This document shows, in pieces, positions 16,367-24,318 of a stretch of 64,000 nt of DNA. The notes beneath the pieces were generated by a model. The model had not been told where the DNA came from, did no database searches, and saw only the letters and a program-made list of their open reading frames with translations. Made by a program: the position numbers and the translations under genes. Every line of letters begins with the position of its first letter. Positions within the stretch are counted from its first letter, which is position 1. Source of the DNA: Pararoseomonas baculiformis (GTDB taxonomy: Bacteria; Pseudomonadota; Alphaproteobacteria; Acetobacterales; Acetobacteraceae); NCBI RefSeq assembly GCF_017813395.1, contig NZ_JAGIZB010000001.1:62001-126000 (forward strand). The letters are read 5' to 3'.

Positions 16367-16431
16367 GATTTCAAACTGAGGGACTACCACCGGGCCGGGA
16401 ACGTCCCGCGGAGCGCCCTGCCCTCCGTCGG

Positions 16432-17034
16432 CTAGGACTGCCCGAGCAGACCCTGCCGCAGCCCCGCGCTCGCGGCATCCGGGCCGATGAAGCTCGCCAG
16501 CATGGAGGTGCCCTGCTGCGCGGTAACGCGCACCGGGGCCTCGCCGGCATAGGCGATCTCCGCCCGGTCCGGCAGGAAGAGCCAGTCCTCCATCTGCCCC
16601 GCGGGCAGGTCGCGCAGCCGGGCCCGGAACTCGGGCGGCATCTCGCATCCGCATCCCTCGCGGAAGCCATCCTCCCAGCCGCTCACCAGCCGGCTGCGCG
16701 GCACGCTGACGATGTAGCGGACCCGCAGCAGCTTCACCCCCGGCGAACCCAGGATAGAGGCCGCGTCCTGGCTGCGGCGCTCGAGATAGAGCCAGCCACG
16801 CATGACGGGGAAGCCCAGGAAGCGCCGCACCCCCGTGCCGTTCAGCACCAGGCGGCGCCCGGCCACTTCCACGGTGGCGGGCATGCCCTCCACCTCCTGC
16901 GCGCGCGCGGCGGGCGCCAGGATAGCGAGCAGCGGCAAGGCGAGCGCGGCCCGTCGGGGCACCCCGCCCGGGCCGGCGCCATCCACACGCCACGCCTCGC
17001 TCTCGCCACTTCCGGGGATGCCGCGCTGCGCCAT
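16432..17034 (-). CDS. chalcone isomerase-like domain protein, exported
   Basis: A 200-residue protein with an N-terminal signal-like segment (residues 25-48: PRRAALALPLLAILAPAARAQ region) and a mature part matching the bacterial chalcone-isomerase-like (CHAL) domain: VEVAGRRLVLNGTGVRRFLGF, then VMRGWLYLERRSQDAASIL, GWEDGFREGC and a C-terminal QQGTSMLASFIGP. The bacterial proteins are not flavonoid enzymes as far as known; several are periplasmic proteins of unclear role. I chose ATG 17034 because AGGAGG lies six bases upstream; a longer in-frame start at 17139 lacks such a site. Transcribed divergently from the nucleotidyltransferase gene. Confidence 0.78.
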   Translation of the reverse strand: MAQRGIPGSGESEAWRVDGAGPGGVPRRAALALPLLAILAPAARAQEVEGMPATVEVAGRRLVLNGTGVRRFLGFPVMRGWLYLERRSQDAASILGSPGVKLLRVRYIVSVPRSRLVSGWEDGFREGCGCEMPPEFRARLRDLPAGQMEDWLFLPDRAEIAYAGEAPVRVTAQQGTSMLASFIGPDAASAGLRQGLLGQS

Positions 17035-17186
17035 GCCCACCCTCCTCTCGCCGCCCTGCCCCGAAGGCAGCAGTCCGGCCCGTTTCATGACCTGGCAATA
17101 GATGGCGTGGCCCCGCGCTTCCGCCACGCGCAAAATCATGGACGAACGGCAAGGTCCCGCATGCCGCGCCTGTCCGGAGAACAGCC

Positions 17187-17738
17187 CTGAGCGAAGCCGA
17201 CACCGCCCTGGCCAATCTGCTCACCGCCGATCCCTGGCGCTTGCCTCTGCTGCGCGCCGTGGCCGCGCTGGGCCTGCCGGATGGCTGGATCGGCGCCGGT
17301 TTCGTCCGCGATGCCGCCTGGGACCATCTCCATGGCCGCCCGCCCGGCCCGCCGGCGGCTGACGTGGATGTGGTGTGGTTCAGCCCGGAACGGCCCTCCG
17401 CCGATGCGGACCGCGCGATCGAGGCTCGGCTGCGCGCGGCGGTGCCGGGCGTGGCGTGGTCGGTCACCAACCAAACCAGGATGCACGGCCGGAACGGGGA
17501 TCCGCCCTATCGCGACACGGCCGATGCCATGCGCCACTGGCCCGAAACCGCCACCGCCGTCGCGGCGCGCTGGGATGGGGAGCGCGTGCGGATCCTCGCG
17601 CCGCTTGGCTTGGCGGATCTCCTGGGCGGCGTGATCCGGCCGGGGCCGCGCTTCACCGGCGCGAAGCGCCCGGTCTTCGAGCAGCGTGTCGCCTCCAAGC
17701 GCTGGCGGGAACGCTGGCCGCTGCTCCGGGACGCCTAA
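17187..17738 (+). CDS. nucleotidyltransferase family protein (NTP_transf_6 / DUF925)
   Basis: About 183 residues of a small nucleotidyltransferase-fold protein. Family features are GWIGAGFVRDAAWDHLHG, the PPAADVDVVWF acidic strand and WSVTNQTRMHGRNGDPPY, ending with RWPLL. The start is uncertain. Residues encoded upstream of the TTG at 17241 (LLTADPWRLPLLRAV) look like family sequence, and a CTG at 17187 has GGAGA seven bases before it, so I extend to there; TTG 17241 is the conservative alternative. No ATG or GTG serves. The stop overlaps that of the convergent MFS gene. Substrate unknown. Confidence 0.75.
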   Translation: MSEADTALANLLTADPWRLPLLRAVAALGLPDGWIGAGFVRDAAWDHLHGRPPGPPAADVDVVWFSPERPSADADRAIEARLRAAVPGVAWSVTNQTRMHGRNGDPPYRDTADAMRHWPETATAVAARWDGERVRILAPLGLADLLGGVIRPGPRFTGAKRPVFEQRVASKRWRERWPLLRDA

Positions 17739-19222
17739 TCGGCCGGCGCGCGGCTTTCCACTTCATGCGGGCGGGGCTGGTGCCGGAAGGCGGGCACCAG
17801 CAGCGCCAGCAAAAGCGTCACGACGGAGAGGGCAAGGATGGCCCAGAAGGTCAGGTGCAGCGCCTGCGCCAGGGCGCCGCGCACGGCCGCATCCGTCACG
17901 GCGCCGCCGCCGGTTTCCAGCAGGCGGCGGATCGCCTCGAAATCGATCGTGGCGGCCGCGCCGCCCTGCCGCGCCAGGCCAAGATTCAGCACCCCGCCCA
18001 GCACCACCGCCCCCAGCGCGCTGCCGAGGTTGCGGGAGAAGACGTTGGAGGCGGTGACCGCCCCGCGTTCCCGCCAGTCCACGCTTTCCTGCAGCATCAC
18101 GATGGCGGCGGTGCTGAGGAAGCCCATGCCCAGCCCCATCACGAAGGATCCCGCCCCCGCCAGCACCGGCGAGGAACCGGGGCTGAGCAGCACGAAGGCC
18201 AGCGCCCCTAGGGGCAGCAGCGCGGCGCCGAAGATCAGGCAGGCGCGCAGCCCGAAGCGCCCGAAGGCCCGCGCCGCCACAGTGGCGCCGATGGGCCAGC
18301 CCAGCACCATCATGGTCAGCGCGAAGCCCGCTTCCAGCGCCGAGCGGCCGAGCACGGCCTGCACATACATCGGCAGGAAGGCGGTAAGGCCGATCACGGC
18401 CATGCCGCTGAACAGCACCGTGGCATTGGCGGTGGCCACGGGGCGGCGGCGCCACAGGGCGGGATTCAGGATCGGGTCCGGCGCCCGGTTCTCCCACCAC
18501 AGGAAGGCGGCGCTGCCCGCCAGCGCCAGGACTCCGGCAATGGCGAAGAGGCGGCTGCCCGGTTCCGTCGCCGCCGTCATCAGCGCCGCGACGGAAAGGG
18601 TCAGCAGCAGCGCGCCCGCCACGTCCACCGGCTTGCGCTGCCGGGCCACGTCCTCCCGCAGGAAGGCAACGAAGCCGGCCGCGGCCAGCACGCCCACGGG
18701 CAGGTTCATCCAGAAGATCCAGGCCCAGCTGGTGTTCTGGATGATAAGGCCGCCCACCAGCGGCCCGAGCACGGAGGAGATGCCCCAGATGCTGGCCAGC
18801 CAGCCCTGGATCTTCGCCCGCTCCCGCACCGAATAGAGATCGCCCACGATGGTCAGGGCGATGGGCTGGATCGCCCCCGCCCCCACCCCCTGCAGCAGCC
18901 GGAAGGCGATAAGGGAGGGGATGGACCAGGCGAAGCCGCAGAGCAGGGATCCCACCAAGAAGATCCCGATGCCCCAGAGCATGACGGGGCGCCGCCCATG
19001 GCTGTCCGCCAGCTTGCCGAAGACCATGGTCATGGCCGTCTGCGCCAGCAGGAAGGATGCGAAGACCCAGGCATAGAGATGCAGGTCGCCCAGCTGCGCC
19101 GCGATCTGCGGCATGGCCGTCGCCACGATGGTGGCCTCGATCGCGATCATGAACATCGAGGCGATCACGCAGGCCAGGATCAGGGGGCGGCATGGGGGCG
19201 GGGCTTGCATGGGGGCAGGCAT
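17735..19222 (-). CDS. MFS multidrug exporter, DHA2 (14-helix) type
   Basis: A 495-residue inner-membrane proton-driven antiporter. It has motif A (GKLADSHGRRPVM) after helix 2 and a motif-C-like GPLVGGLIIQNTSWAW. The length, the early helix IASMFMIAIEATIVATAMP and the late helix near LTFWAILALSVVTLLLALL fit the EmrB/QacA group. No membrane-fusion or outer-membrane partner is adjacent, so it may work alone. The start ATG at 19222 gives MPAPMQAPP before helix 1; a second Met five codons in is equally possible. Substrate unknown. Confidence 0.9.
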   Translation of the reverse strand: MPAPMQAPPPCRPLILACVIASMFMIAIEATIVATAMPQIAAQLGDLHLYAWVFASFLLAQTAMTMVFGKLADSHGRRPVMLWGIGIFLVGSLLCGFAWSIPSLIAFRLLQGVGAGAIQPIALTIVGDLYSVRERAKIQGWLASIWGISSVLGPLVGGLIIQNTSWAWIFWMNLPVGVLAAAGFVAFLREDVARQRKPVDVAGALLLTLSVAALMTAATEPGSRLFAIAGVLALAGSAAFLWWENRAPDPILNPALWRRRPVATANATVLFSGMAVIGLTAFLPMYVQAVLGRSALEAGFALTMMVLGWPIGATVAARAFGRFGLRACLIFGAALLPLGALAFVLLSPGSSPVLAGAGSFVMGLGMGFLSTAAIVMLQESVDWRERGAVTASNVFSRNLGSALGAVVLGGVLNLGLARQGGAAATIDFEAIRRLLETGGGAVTDAAVRGALAQALHLTFWAILALSVVTLLLALLVPAFRHQPRPHEVESRAPAD

Positions 19223-19734
19223 CGGCGCGGGTTAGGCCGATCGCGCCCCCAGTGGAATGGTGCGGTGCGTCACCTTCGGGAGAGGGCGCGGAGCCGGCGC
19301 GGCGCGGGGCGCCTGGGATGAGCCGCCGGGCCGAAGCTCCCCTCCAACGCCTCGAACGCCCTGGCATCGTCACCAGCCACGATGACCGGCGGCTGCCCCA
19401 GGCTTGGCGGGGCCTGGTGAGGACCCAGGGGCGTGTCGGCGGATTTGACAGAGGATGGTTGCAAAGATCGCCCGAAGCCATCGGCGCGGTGGTCCAGCCC
19501 ATCCAGGCAGGCTCGATCACGGGCCGCAACGTGTCGAGCAGTCCCCGGAAAACGGCCTTCGGCTGCTCGGTAAAAGTAGATGTCGATCATTCTTACAGAT
19601 CGCAGAATACAATCGAACCGCCCCAAATACATCACTGAAAATTAAGCGAAAAATTCGTGGCACAATCTGTGCTTTCAGTACCCCGGGACCAACCCGGTCC
19701 GGTTTGCCGACAGGCATTTCAGGGAGTCCACCCC
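19223..19734. other. 512-base intergenic region upstream of the PEP-CTERM gene
   Basis: No convincing gene. Open frames on both strands at about 19192-19638 show no recognisable family and no ribosome site. The first 330 bases are GC-rich; bases 19565-19680 are clearly AT-rich for this genome and contain the sigma-54-like site at 19658-19672. An AGGGAG ribosome site at 19721-19726 precedes the GTG start at 19735. Confidence 0.5.
19658..19672 (+). promoter_or_regulatory. sigma-54-like promoter
   Basis: TGGCACAATCTGTGC matches the -24/-12 layout: GG at 19659-19660, exactly ten bases, then GC at 19671-19672, with a full TGGCAC upstream element. It lies 62 bases before the GTG start of a PEP-CTERM protein gene, leaving room for a leader of about 50 bases. 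A single match could arise by chance; no activator site was identified. Confidence 0.5.
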
Positions 19735-20325
19735 GTGCGCCATCTTCTCCTCGCCGCGACCGCCTTGGTGGCCATCAGCGCCGCTCCCATCGCGGCCCAG
19801 GCTGCCCCCATCACCGGCCAGATCAGCTTCGGCGGTCCGGTCAGCTACTCCACGAGCGGCATGACGACGGCCATTGACTTCGGCCCCACCGCCAACGTCA
19901 CCCAGTTCACCGCGACGGGCTCCTTCTCGCCCGGCTTCGACGCTGGCTGCTTCAACTGCGCCGTCTTCACCGATTTCAGCTACACCGGCGTCGGTGCGGT
20001 CGCTCCCTTCGAGCTCTACACCGCCACCCTGGGTCTGCTGACCACGACCTTCACCCTCAACGCGATCACCCAGTCGGAACTGATCCCCAACAGCCGGGGC
20101 GCCTTCCTGAACCTCGAGGCCACCGGCACCCTGACGCTGACGGGCTTCGATCCGACGCCGGGCGTCTTCACCTTCTCCACCCAGCCTGGCGCCGAGAACG
20201 CACGGGTTAGCTTCTCCGCCACCACCTTCGCCGCCCCGGTGCCGGAGCCGGCTTCGCTCCTGCTTCTCGGCGCCGGCCTGGTCGGCCTGGGCCTGGCGCG
20301 TCGTTCGCGTTCGCGCGCTGCCTGA
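19735..20325 (+). CDS. PEP-CTERM sorting-domain protein
   Basis: A 196-residue surface protein. A signal peptide (residues 1-23, ending AAQA) is followed by a beta-rich Thr/Ser/Gly domain with a CFNC pair, then the C-terminal sorting tag: VPEPASLLLLG, a short hydrophobic helix and a basic tail RRSRSRAA. Such tags are recognised and cut by exosortase, usually in bacteria with an exopolysaccharide locus; neither is in this window. The GTG at 19735 has AGGGAG eight bases upstream and gives a clean signal peptide; an upstream in-frame GTG at 19657 would add 26 unlikely residues and start inside the putative promoter. Confidence 0.88.
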   Translation: MRHLLLAATALVAISAAPIAAQAAPITGQISFGGPVSYSTSGMTTAIDFGPTANVTQFTATGSFSPGFDAGCFNCAVFTDFSYTGVGAVAPFELYTATLGLLTTTFTLNAITQSELIPNSRGAFLNLEATGTLTLTGFDPTPGVFTFSTQPGAENARVSFSATTFAAPVPEPASLLLLGAGLVGLGLARRSRSRAA

Positions 20326-20343
20326 AGCAACCTACCTGCAGCG

Positions 20344-20366
20344 CCCCGGGCCTGACCGGCCCGGGG
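20344..20366. terminator. 9-bp hairpin after the PEP-CTERM gene
   Basis: CCCCGGGCC (20344-20352) pairs perfectly with GGCCCGGGG (20358-20366) around TGACC, 19 bases after the stop and followed by TTG. It lies between convergent genes and could stop transcription from either side. Confidence 0.65.
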
Positions 20367-20440
20367 TTGCAGGTTCCGGGACGGCCTGAGCCACGCCTCG
20401 GCCCAGGCCTCCCCGGGCGGTTGTTGGACACGGCGGCGGG

Positions 20441-21424
20441 CTAGTTCCGCCGCCGCCGCTCCGCCGCCTCCGCGCGGCGCATATCCACGAACACGGCATA
20501 ATCCTCGTGCTTGGTGGGCACCCAGCCCACGGCGCTGCCGCGCTCCACCGCCTTGTGGATCTCCGGATGGGCAGCGGGGAGGGCGAGGTGGAAATCCACC
20601 ATGTCCTTCTTGAAGGAAGCCGGCAGGTCCGAGCGCACGACGATCGGGCCATTCTGGATCGGGCGGGACCGCCAGATGATCCGGATGTCCTTCATGTCCA
20701 GAAGGCCCTTCTCCACGGCCGCCGTCAGAACGCCGCGGGTGAAGCCCTTGCTCTCGTCGCCCTGGCCCGATGACCAGCACACCCCCGCGTCATACTGCTT
20801 CTGCAGCACGGCCACGAGCGCCTGGTCATGCCCGCCCGCGAAGCCCGTGCGCCCGAAGAAGCTTTCCGGGTTGATCCCAGCCGCCCGCAGCTCCGCGCGG
20901 GGGATCAGGTAGCCAGAGGCCGAGTTGGGATCGGACCAGGCCATGGCCTTGCCGCGCATGTCCTCCAGCTTCGTGATGCCGGAATCCGCGCGCGCATACA
21001 TCAATGCCACGTAGCTGGTGCTGCCATCCGGCTCCCGCGTCACCAGGATCGGCTCCACCCCGCCATTCGTGTCCAGCCACACGCCGGCATAGGCGGCCGG
21101 CGACATGTTCGCGATCTCCAGCTGCTTCGCGGCGAAGGCCTGCTGCACGCCGGAATAGTCCGAGGCGAAGAACATCCGCGCGGGCACGCCGAAGGTGTCC
21201 TCGAACAGCTTGCGATAGGCATCGTAGCGGCCGAGCCGGTCGCTCTCGGACTCCCCGCCCAGCACGCCGAGGCGGATCTGCGGCACCTGGGCCGCCCACT
21301 CCCGCCTGCCCGGCGCCGGCATGGGTGGCGCGGGGCGGGATGCCACGGCCGGCGCATCCCCTTGGGCGTGGGCGCCCAGGGGCAGAAGGGCGCTGGCGGC
21401 GACCAGATGGCGGCGGCGGATCAT
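20441..21424 (-). CDS. PhnD-like phosphate/phosphonate-type substrate-binding protein (orphan, divergent)
   Basis: A 327-residue periplasmic binding protein. The N-terminus MIRRRHLVAASALLPLGAHA is a signal, possibly Tat. The mature part has IRLGVLGGESESDRLGRY, DYSGVQQAFAAKQLEIANM, the ligand loop SDPNSASGYLIPRAEL and FAGGHDQALVAVL, all PhnD-family features; the Ser-rich loop and the GGHD histidine bind the phosphonate head group in characterised members. I use ATG 21424 (GGAG seven bases upstream); ATG 21454 is an alternative. It is transcribed away from a DeoR-HAD-phnDCEE-glpD operon and has no permease of its own, so it probably shares that transporter or acts as a sensor. Confidence 0.87.
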   Translation of the reverse strand: MIRRRHLVAASALLPLGAHAQGDAPAVASRPAPPMPAPGRREWAAQVPQIRLGVLGGESESDRLGRYDAYRKLFEDTFGVPARMFFASDYSGVQQAFAAKQLEIANMSPAAYAGVWLDTNGGVEPILVTREPDGSTSYVALMYARADSGITKLEDMRGKAMAWSDPNSASGYLIPRAELRAAGINPESFFGRTGFAGGHDQALVAVLQKQYDAGVCWSSGQGDESKGFTRGVLTAAVEKGLLDMKDIRIIWRSRPIQNGPIVVRSDLPASFKKDMVDFHLALPAAHPEIHKAVERGSAVGWVPTKHEDYAVFVDMRRAEAAERRRRN

Positions 21425-21532
21425 GGGGCGGCTCCGGGCTGCGGCATTCTTCATGAGCCTGTCACGGCCGGAAACGCCCGGCCAGGGGGTTGGGATGTTG
21501 CACACCCGGCCCGGCCCGATCACCTTGCGACC
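21425..21532. promoter_or_regulatory. divergent promoter region, orphan PhnD / deoR
   Basis: The 108 bases between two divergent genes must hold both promoters and probably the operator of the adjacent DeoR-family regulator. A GGCCG/CGGCC pair (about 21473-21490) is visible, but I find no convincing consensus -35/-10 element or operator. Confidence 0.35.
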
Positions 21533-22324
21533 ATGGCCAGACGACAGGAAGGCGCACCAGGAAAGGAGGCCCGGCACGCGGCCATCCTGCAGGCGCTGAA
21601 CACAGACCCCACGGTGCGGATCAGCACCCTGGCGGCACGATTCGGCGTGTCGGGCGAAACCGTCCGGCGCGACATAGAGGCCCTTTCGGCCATGGGGGCC
21701 GTGCGCCGGACCTATGGCGGGGCCTCGGTCACCCATGCCGGGGTACAGCCCGATTTCCAGGCCCGCGAGGCCATGGCCGGAACCGAGCGGGCGCGGATCG
21801 GCGCCATCGCCGCGGGGCTGGTGGAGCCCGGGGCGGTGCTGATGGTGGATGCCGGCAGCACCACCGCCCGCTTCGCCCGCGCCCTGGCCACGCGGGGCAC
21901 CGCCGCCACCATCATCACCAACAGCCTGCCCGTGGTCTCCGCCACCGGGGAGGCGGAGAGGCTGCGCGTGCTGGTGGCCCCCGGCGAGTTCTACGCGACC
22001 GAGCGCGCCCTCTACGGCAACGAGACCGACGCCTTCCTGCGGCGCTTCAGCGCCGATATCGCCCTGATCGGCTCCTCTGGCCTGACCCTGGAAGGCCCCA
22101 GCGACGCCGAGAGCCGGGCCGCCTGGGTGAAGCGCGCGATGCTGGGCCGTGCCTCGCGCCGGGTGCTGCTGCTGGACTCCGGCAAGTTCGGGCGCGGCTA
22201 TCTGGAACGCGTGGCGGATCTGTCCGCACTGACCGACCTCGTGACCGATGCCCCGCCCCCTCCTCCTCTGGCTGCCGCGCTGGAGCGGGCGGGGGTGCGG
22301 GTGCATGTCGCGGAAGATGTTTGA
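21533..22324 (+). CDS. DeoR/GlpR-family transcriptional regulator
   Basis: A 263-residue repressor. Residues 14-70 form the N-terminal winged helix (RHAAILQALNT, then LAARFGVSGETVRRDIEAL and RTYGGASV). The C-terminal sugar-phosphate sensor domain has the family stretches VDAGSTTARFARAL, IITNSLPVV and LLLDSGKFGR. Members such as GlpR bind glycerol-3-phosphate or other phosphorylated metabolites. It stands at the head of a cluster ending in a GlpD homologue, which favours a phosphorylated three-carbon effector. The ATG at 21533 gives the normal length. Confidence 0.92.
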   Translation: MARRQEGAPGKEARHAAILQALNTDPTVRISTLAARFGVSGETVRRDIEALSAMGAVRRTYGGASVTHAGVQPDFQAREAMAGTERARIGAIAAGLVEPGAVLMVDAGSTTARFARALATRGTAATIITNSLPVVSATGEAERLRVLVAPGEFYATERALYGNETDAFLRRFSADIALIGSSGLTLEGPSDAESRAAWVKRAMLGRASRRVLLLDSGKFGRGYLERVADLSALTDLVTDAPPPPPLAAALERAGVRVHVAEDV

Positions 22325-22325
22325 C

Positions 22326-22355
22326 CCTCCACATCTGAAGTGGCATCCTCCACAC
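22326..22355 (+). repeat. direct repeat CCTCCACA, 21-base spacing
   Basis: CCTCCACAT at 22326-22334 and CCTCCACAC at 22347-22355 start exactly 21 bases, or two helical turns, apart in the 48-base gap between deoR and the HAD gene. The layout would suit an operator bound by a dimer on one DNA face, but this is only a spacing argument. Confidence 0.4.
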
Positions 22356-22372
22356 AAGTCGGAGGAACCCTC

Positions 22373-23209
22373 TTGCCCCAGGCGCATGCCCCGCAGCCCC
22401 TGAGCCTCGCGCCGCGCGCCCGTCTGGCTGCGCTGCGCTATGTGCTGACGGATATAGACGACACGCTGACCGAGGAGGGGCGCCTGCCGGCGCTGGCCTT
22501 TGCGGCCATGGAGGAGCTGGCCGGGGCCGGGCTTTCCGTCATTCCCGTCACCGGGCGCCCCGCGGGATGGTGCGACGCCATCGCCCGCCAATGGCCCGTG
22601 GCCGCGGTGGTGGGGGAGAACGGCGCCCTCTGGTACGCCGAGGACCGCGCCGCCCGCCGGATGATCCGCTGGCAGGCCCAGGAGGAGGCCGCACGCCTCT
22701 CCAGCCGGGACCGCCTGATGGCCCTGGCTGCGAAGGCCATGGAAGCCGTGCCTGGCACCCGCCTGGCCGCCGACCAGCCCTTCCGCCTTTTCGACGCCGC
22801 CGTGGACTTCGCCGAGGATGCGGGCCCCCTGCCCCTGGAGGCGGCCGCGCGCATCGCCGCGGTGTTCGAAGCCGGCGGCGCCACCGCCAAGGTCTCCTCC
22901 ATCCATGTGAATGCCTGGTTCGGCGCCTGGAACAAGCGCACGGGGATCGAGAACCTTTTCGCCACCCGCTTCGCCCCGCTGGAACAGCTTCTGCAGCAGG
23001 TCGCCTTCCTGGGCGACAGCCCGAATGACGCGCCGCTCTTCGCGGCGATTCCCTTTTCGGTGGGGGTGGCGAATGTGCTCCCCTTCCTGGCCCGGATCGC
23101 CACGCCCCCCGCCTTCGTCACCAGCGCGCCGGGCGGGCGCGGCTTCGCGGAATTCGCGCGGGCGCTGCTGGCCGCGCGCAACAACGCATTGGAGGAGAAC
23201 GCCGCATGA
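22373..23209 (+). CDS. HAD-superfamily phosphatase (HAD-IIB type)
   Basis: A 278-residue phosphohydrolase. Motif I is DIDDTLTEEG (nucleophile Asp27 in this start), motif II is VIPVTGRP, a lysine appears near WNKRTGI, and motif IV is LGDSPNDAPLF. The cap between motifs II and III is the C2B type seen in Cof-like and sugar-phosphate phosphatases. I choose TTG at 22373 because GGAGG lies seven bases upstream; a GTG at 22340 has no such site. The stop overlaps the next start (ATGA), so it is part of the transporter operon and probably acts on the imported compound or a metabolite of it. Substrate unknown. Confidence 0.88.
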   Translation: MPQAHAPQPLSLAPRARLAALRYVLTDIDDTLTEEGRLPALAFAAMEELAGAGLSVIPVTGRPAGWCDAIARQWPVAAVVGENGALWYAEDRAARRMIRWQAQEEAARLSSRDRLMALAAKAMEAVPGTRLAADQPFRLFDAAVDFAEDAGPLPLEAAARIAAVFEAGGATAKVSSIHVNAWFGAWNKRTGIENLFATRFAPLEQLLQQVAFLGDSPNDAPLFAAIPFSVGVANVLPFLARIATPPAFVTSAPGGRGFAEFARALLAARNNALEENAA

Positions 23210-24318
23210 GGAACCTGCTTCTGGCCACCATTCCGGCCGGGCTGATCGCCCTGGCCGCCCTGCCCGCCGCCGCGCAGCAGGCGCAGGGGGGCTGCTTCCG
23301 TGGCCAGCTGGACGAGGCCTATTGCGACAGTGACCGCAACCTCGTGGCCGACACGCCCCAGGATGCGTCGCGCCTGCGCGATCCCTCGACCCTCGTCTTC
23401 GCCTATACCCCGGTGGAGGACCCGGCCCTCTATGCCAGCCAGTTCCGGCCCTTCATCGACCACCTGACGCGCTGCACGGGCAAGCGCACCGTCTATTTCC
23501 AGGTGACGAGCAATGCCGCGCAGGTGGAGGCCATGCGCTCGGGCCGGCTGCATATCGCCGGCTTCTCCACCGGCCCTACAGCCTTTGCGGTGAACCTGGC
23601 GGGCGCCGTTCCCTTCGCCGTGAAGGGCGGGCCGGAAGGCTTCGAGAGCTACCGCGTGGTGCTGCTGGTGCGCGCGGACAGCGATATCCGTTCCCTGGCG
23701 GACCTGAAGGGCAAGCGTGTCGCCCATACCTCCGCCACGTCCAATTCCGGCAACCTCGCCCCGCGTGCCTTCTTCCCCGGCATGGGCCTGAAGCCGGACG
23801 AGGATTACCGCGTGCTCTATTCCGGCGGGCATGACCGCAGCGTGATGGGCGTGAATGCCGGCGACTACGATGCCGCCCCTGTGGCATCGGACGTGTATTC
23901 CCGCATGGTCGCGCGCGGGCAGGTGAAAGGCGAGAATTTCCGCGTCATCTGGCAGAGCGATCCCTTCCCCACCTCCTCCTTCGCCTACGCGCATGACCTG
24001 CGCCCGGAACTGCAGGAGAAGATCCGCCAGTGCTTCATGGAGTACCGCTTCCCCGAGCAGATGGCGCGCGACCTCGGCGGCAATGACCGCTTCTGGCCCG
24101 CGACCTATGCCGAGCAGTGGGCCCCCGTGCGCGCCGTGGCCGATGCGGTGAACGCGCCCTACAGCCGCGCCGCCTTCGATGCCGAGAGCCGGCGCGAGCT
24201 GGAGGCCGAGGCCCGCCGCAACGCGGCCCGCGCCGCGCAACAGACCCAGAGCGGCGGCGTGCACAATGTTCCGCAGGCCGGCGGCAGCGCCGCCCCGGCG
24301 CCGGCACGCCAGCCGTGA
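23206..24318 (+). CDS. phnD: PhnD-like substrate-binding protein of the operon
   Basis: A 370-residue periplasmic binding protein with a Sec-type signal (residues 1-23, ending AAAQQ). PhnD-family features are [20 protein letters not shown], the ligand loop [15 protein letters not shown] and [14 protein letters not shown]. An extra N-terminal segment after the signal holds two cysteines (GGCFRG, AYCDSD), and the C-terminus has about 40 Ala/Arg/Gln-rich residues, both absent from compact PhnD proteins. It is distinct from the divergent PhnD-like protein at 20441-21424. It overlaps the HAD gene and phnC by four bases on each side. Family membership suggests a phosphonate- or phosphate-ester ligand, not proven. 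Confidence 0.88.
   Translation: MRNLLLATIPAGLIALAALPAAAQQAQGGCFRGQLDEAYCDSDRNLVADTPQDASRLRDPSTLVFAYTPVEDPALYASQFRPFIDHLTRCTGKRTVYFQVTSNAAQVEAMRSGRLHIAGFSTGPTAFAVNLAGAVPFAVKGGPEGFESYRVVLLVRADSDIRSLADLKGKRVAHTSATSNSGNLAPRAFFPGMGLKPDEDYRVLYSGGHDRSVMGVNAGDYDAAPVASDVYSRMVARGQVKGENFRVIWQSDPFPTSSFAYAHDLRPELQEKIRQCFMEYRFPEQMARDLGGNDRFWPATYAEQWAPVRAVADAVNAPYSRAAFDAESRRELEAEARRNAARAAQQTQSGGVHNVPQAGGSAAPAPARQP

Noticed and set aside
19270-19635. Frame of 121 codons on the minus strand upstream of the PEP-CTERM gene
   Set aside because: No ribosome site or recognisable domain; I looked for transposase motifs and found none. It also runs into the AT-rich promoter patch.
19657-19734. Earlier GTG start for the PEP-CTERM protein
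   Set aside because: It would place 26 hydrophilic residues before the signal peptide and begins inside the sigma-54-like site; the GTG at 19735 has an AGGGAG site.
20441-22906. Frame of 821 codons on the minus strand running through the orphan PhnD, deoR and HAD genes
   Set aside because: Only its last 327 codons are protein-like (the orphan PhnD). The rest is the shadow of the plus-strand deoR and HAD genes.
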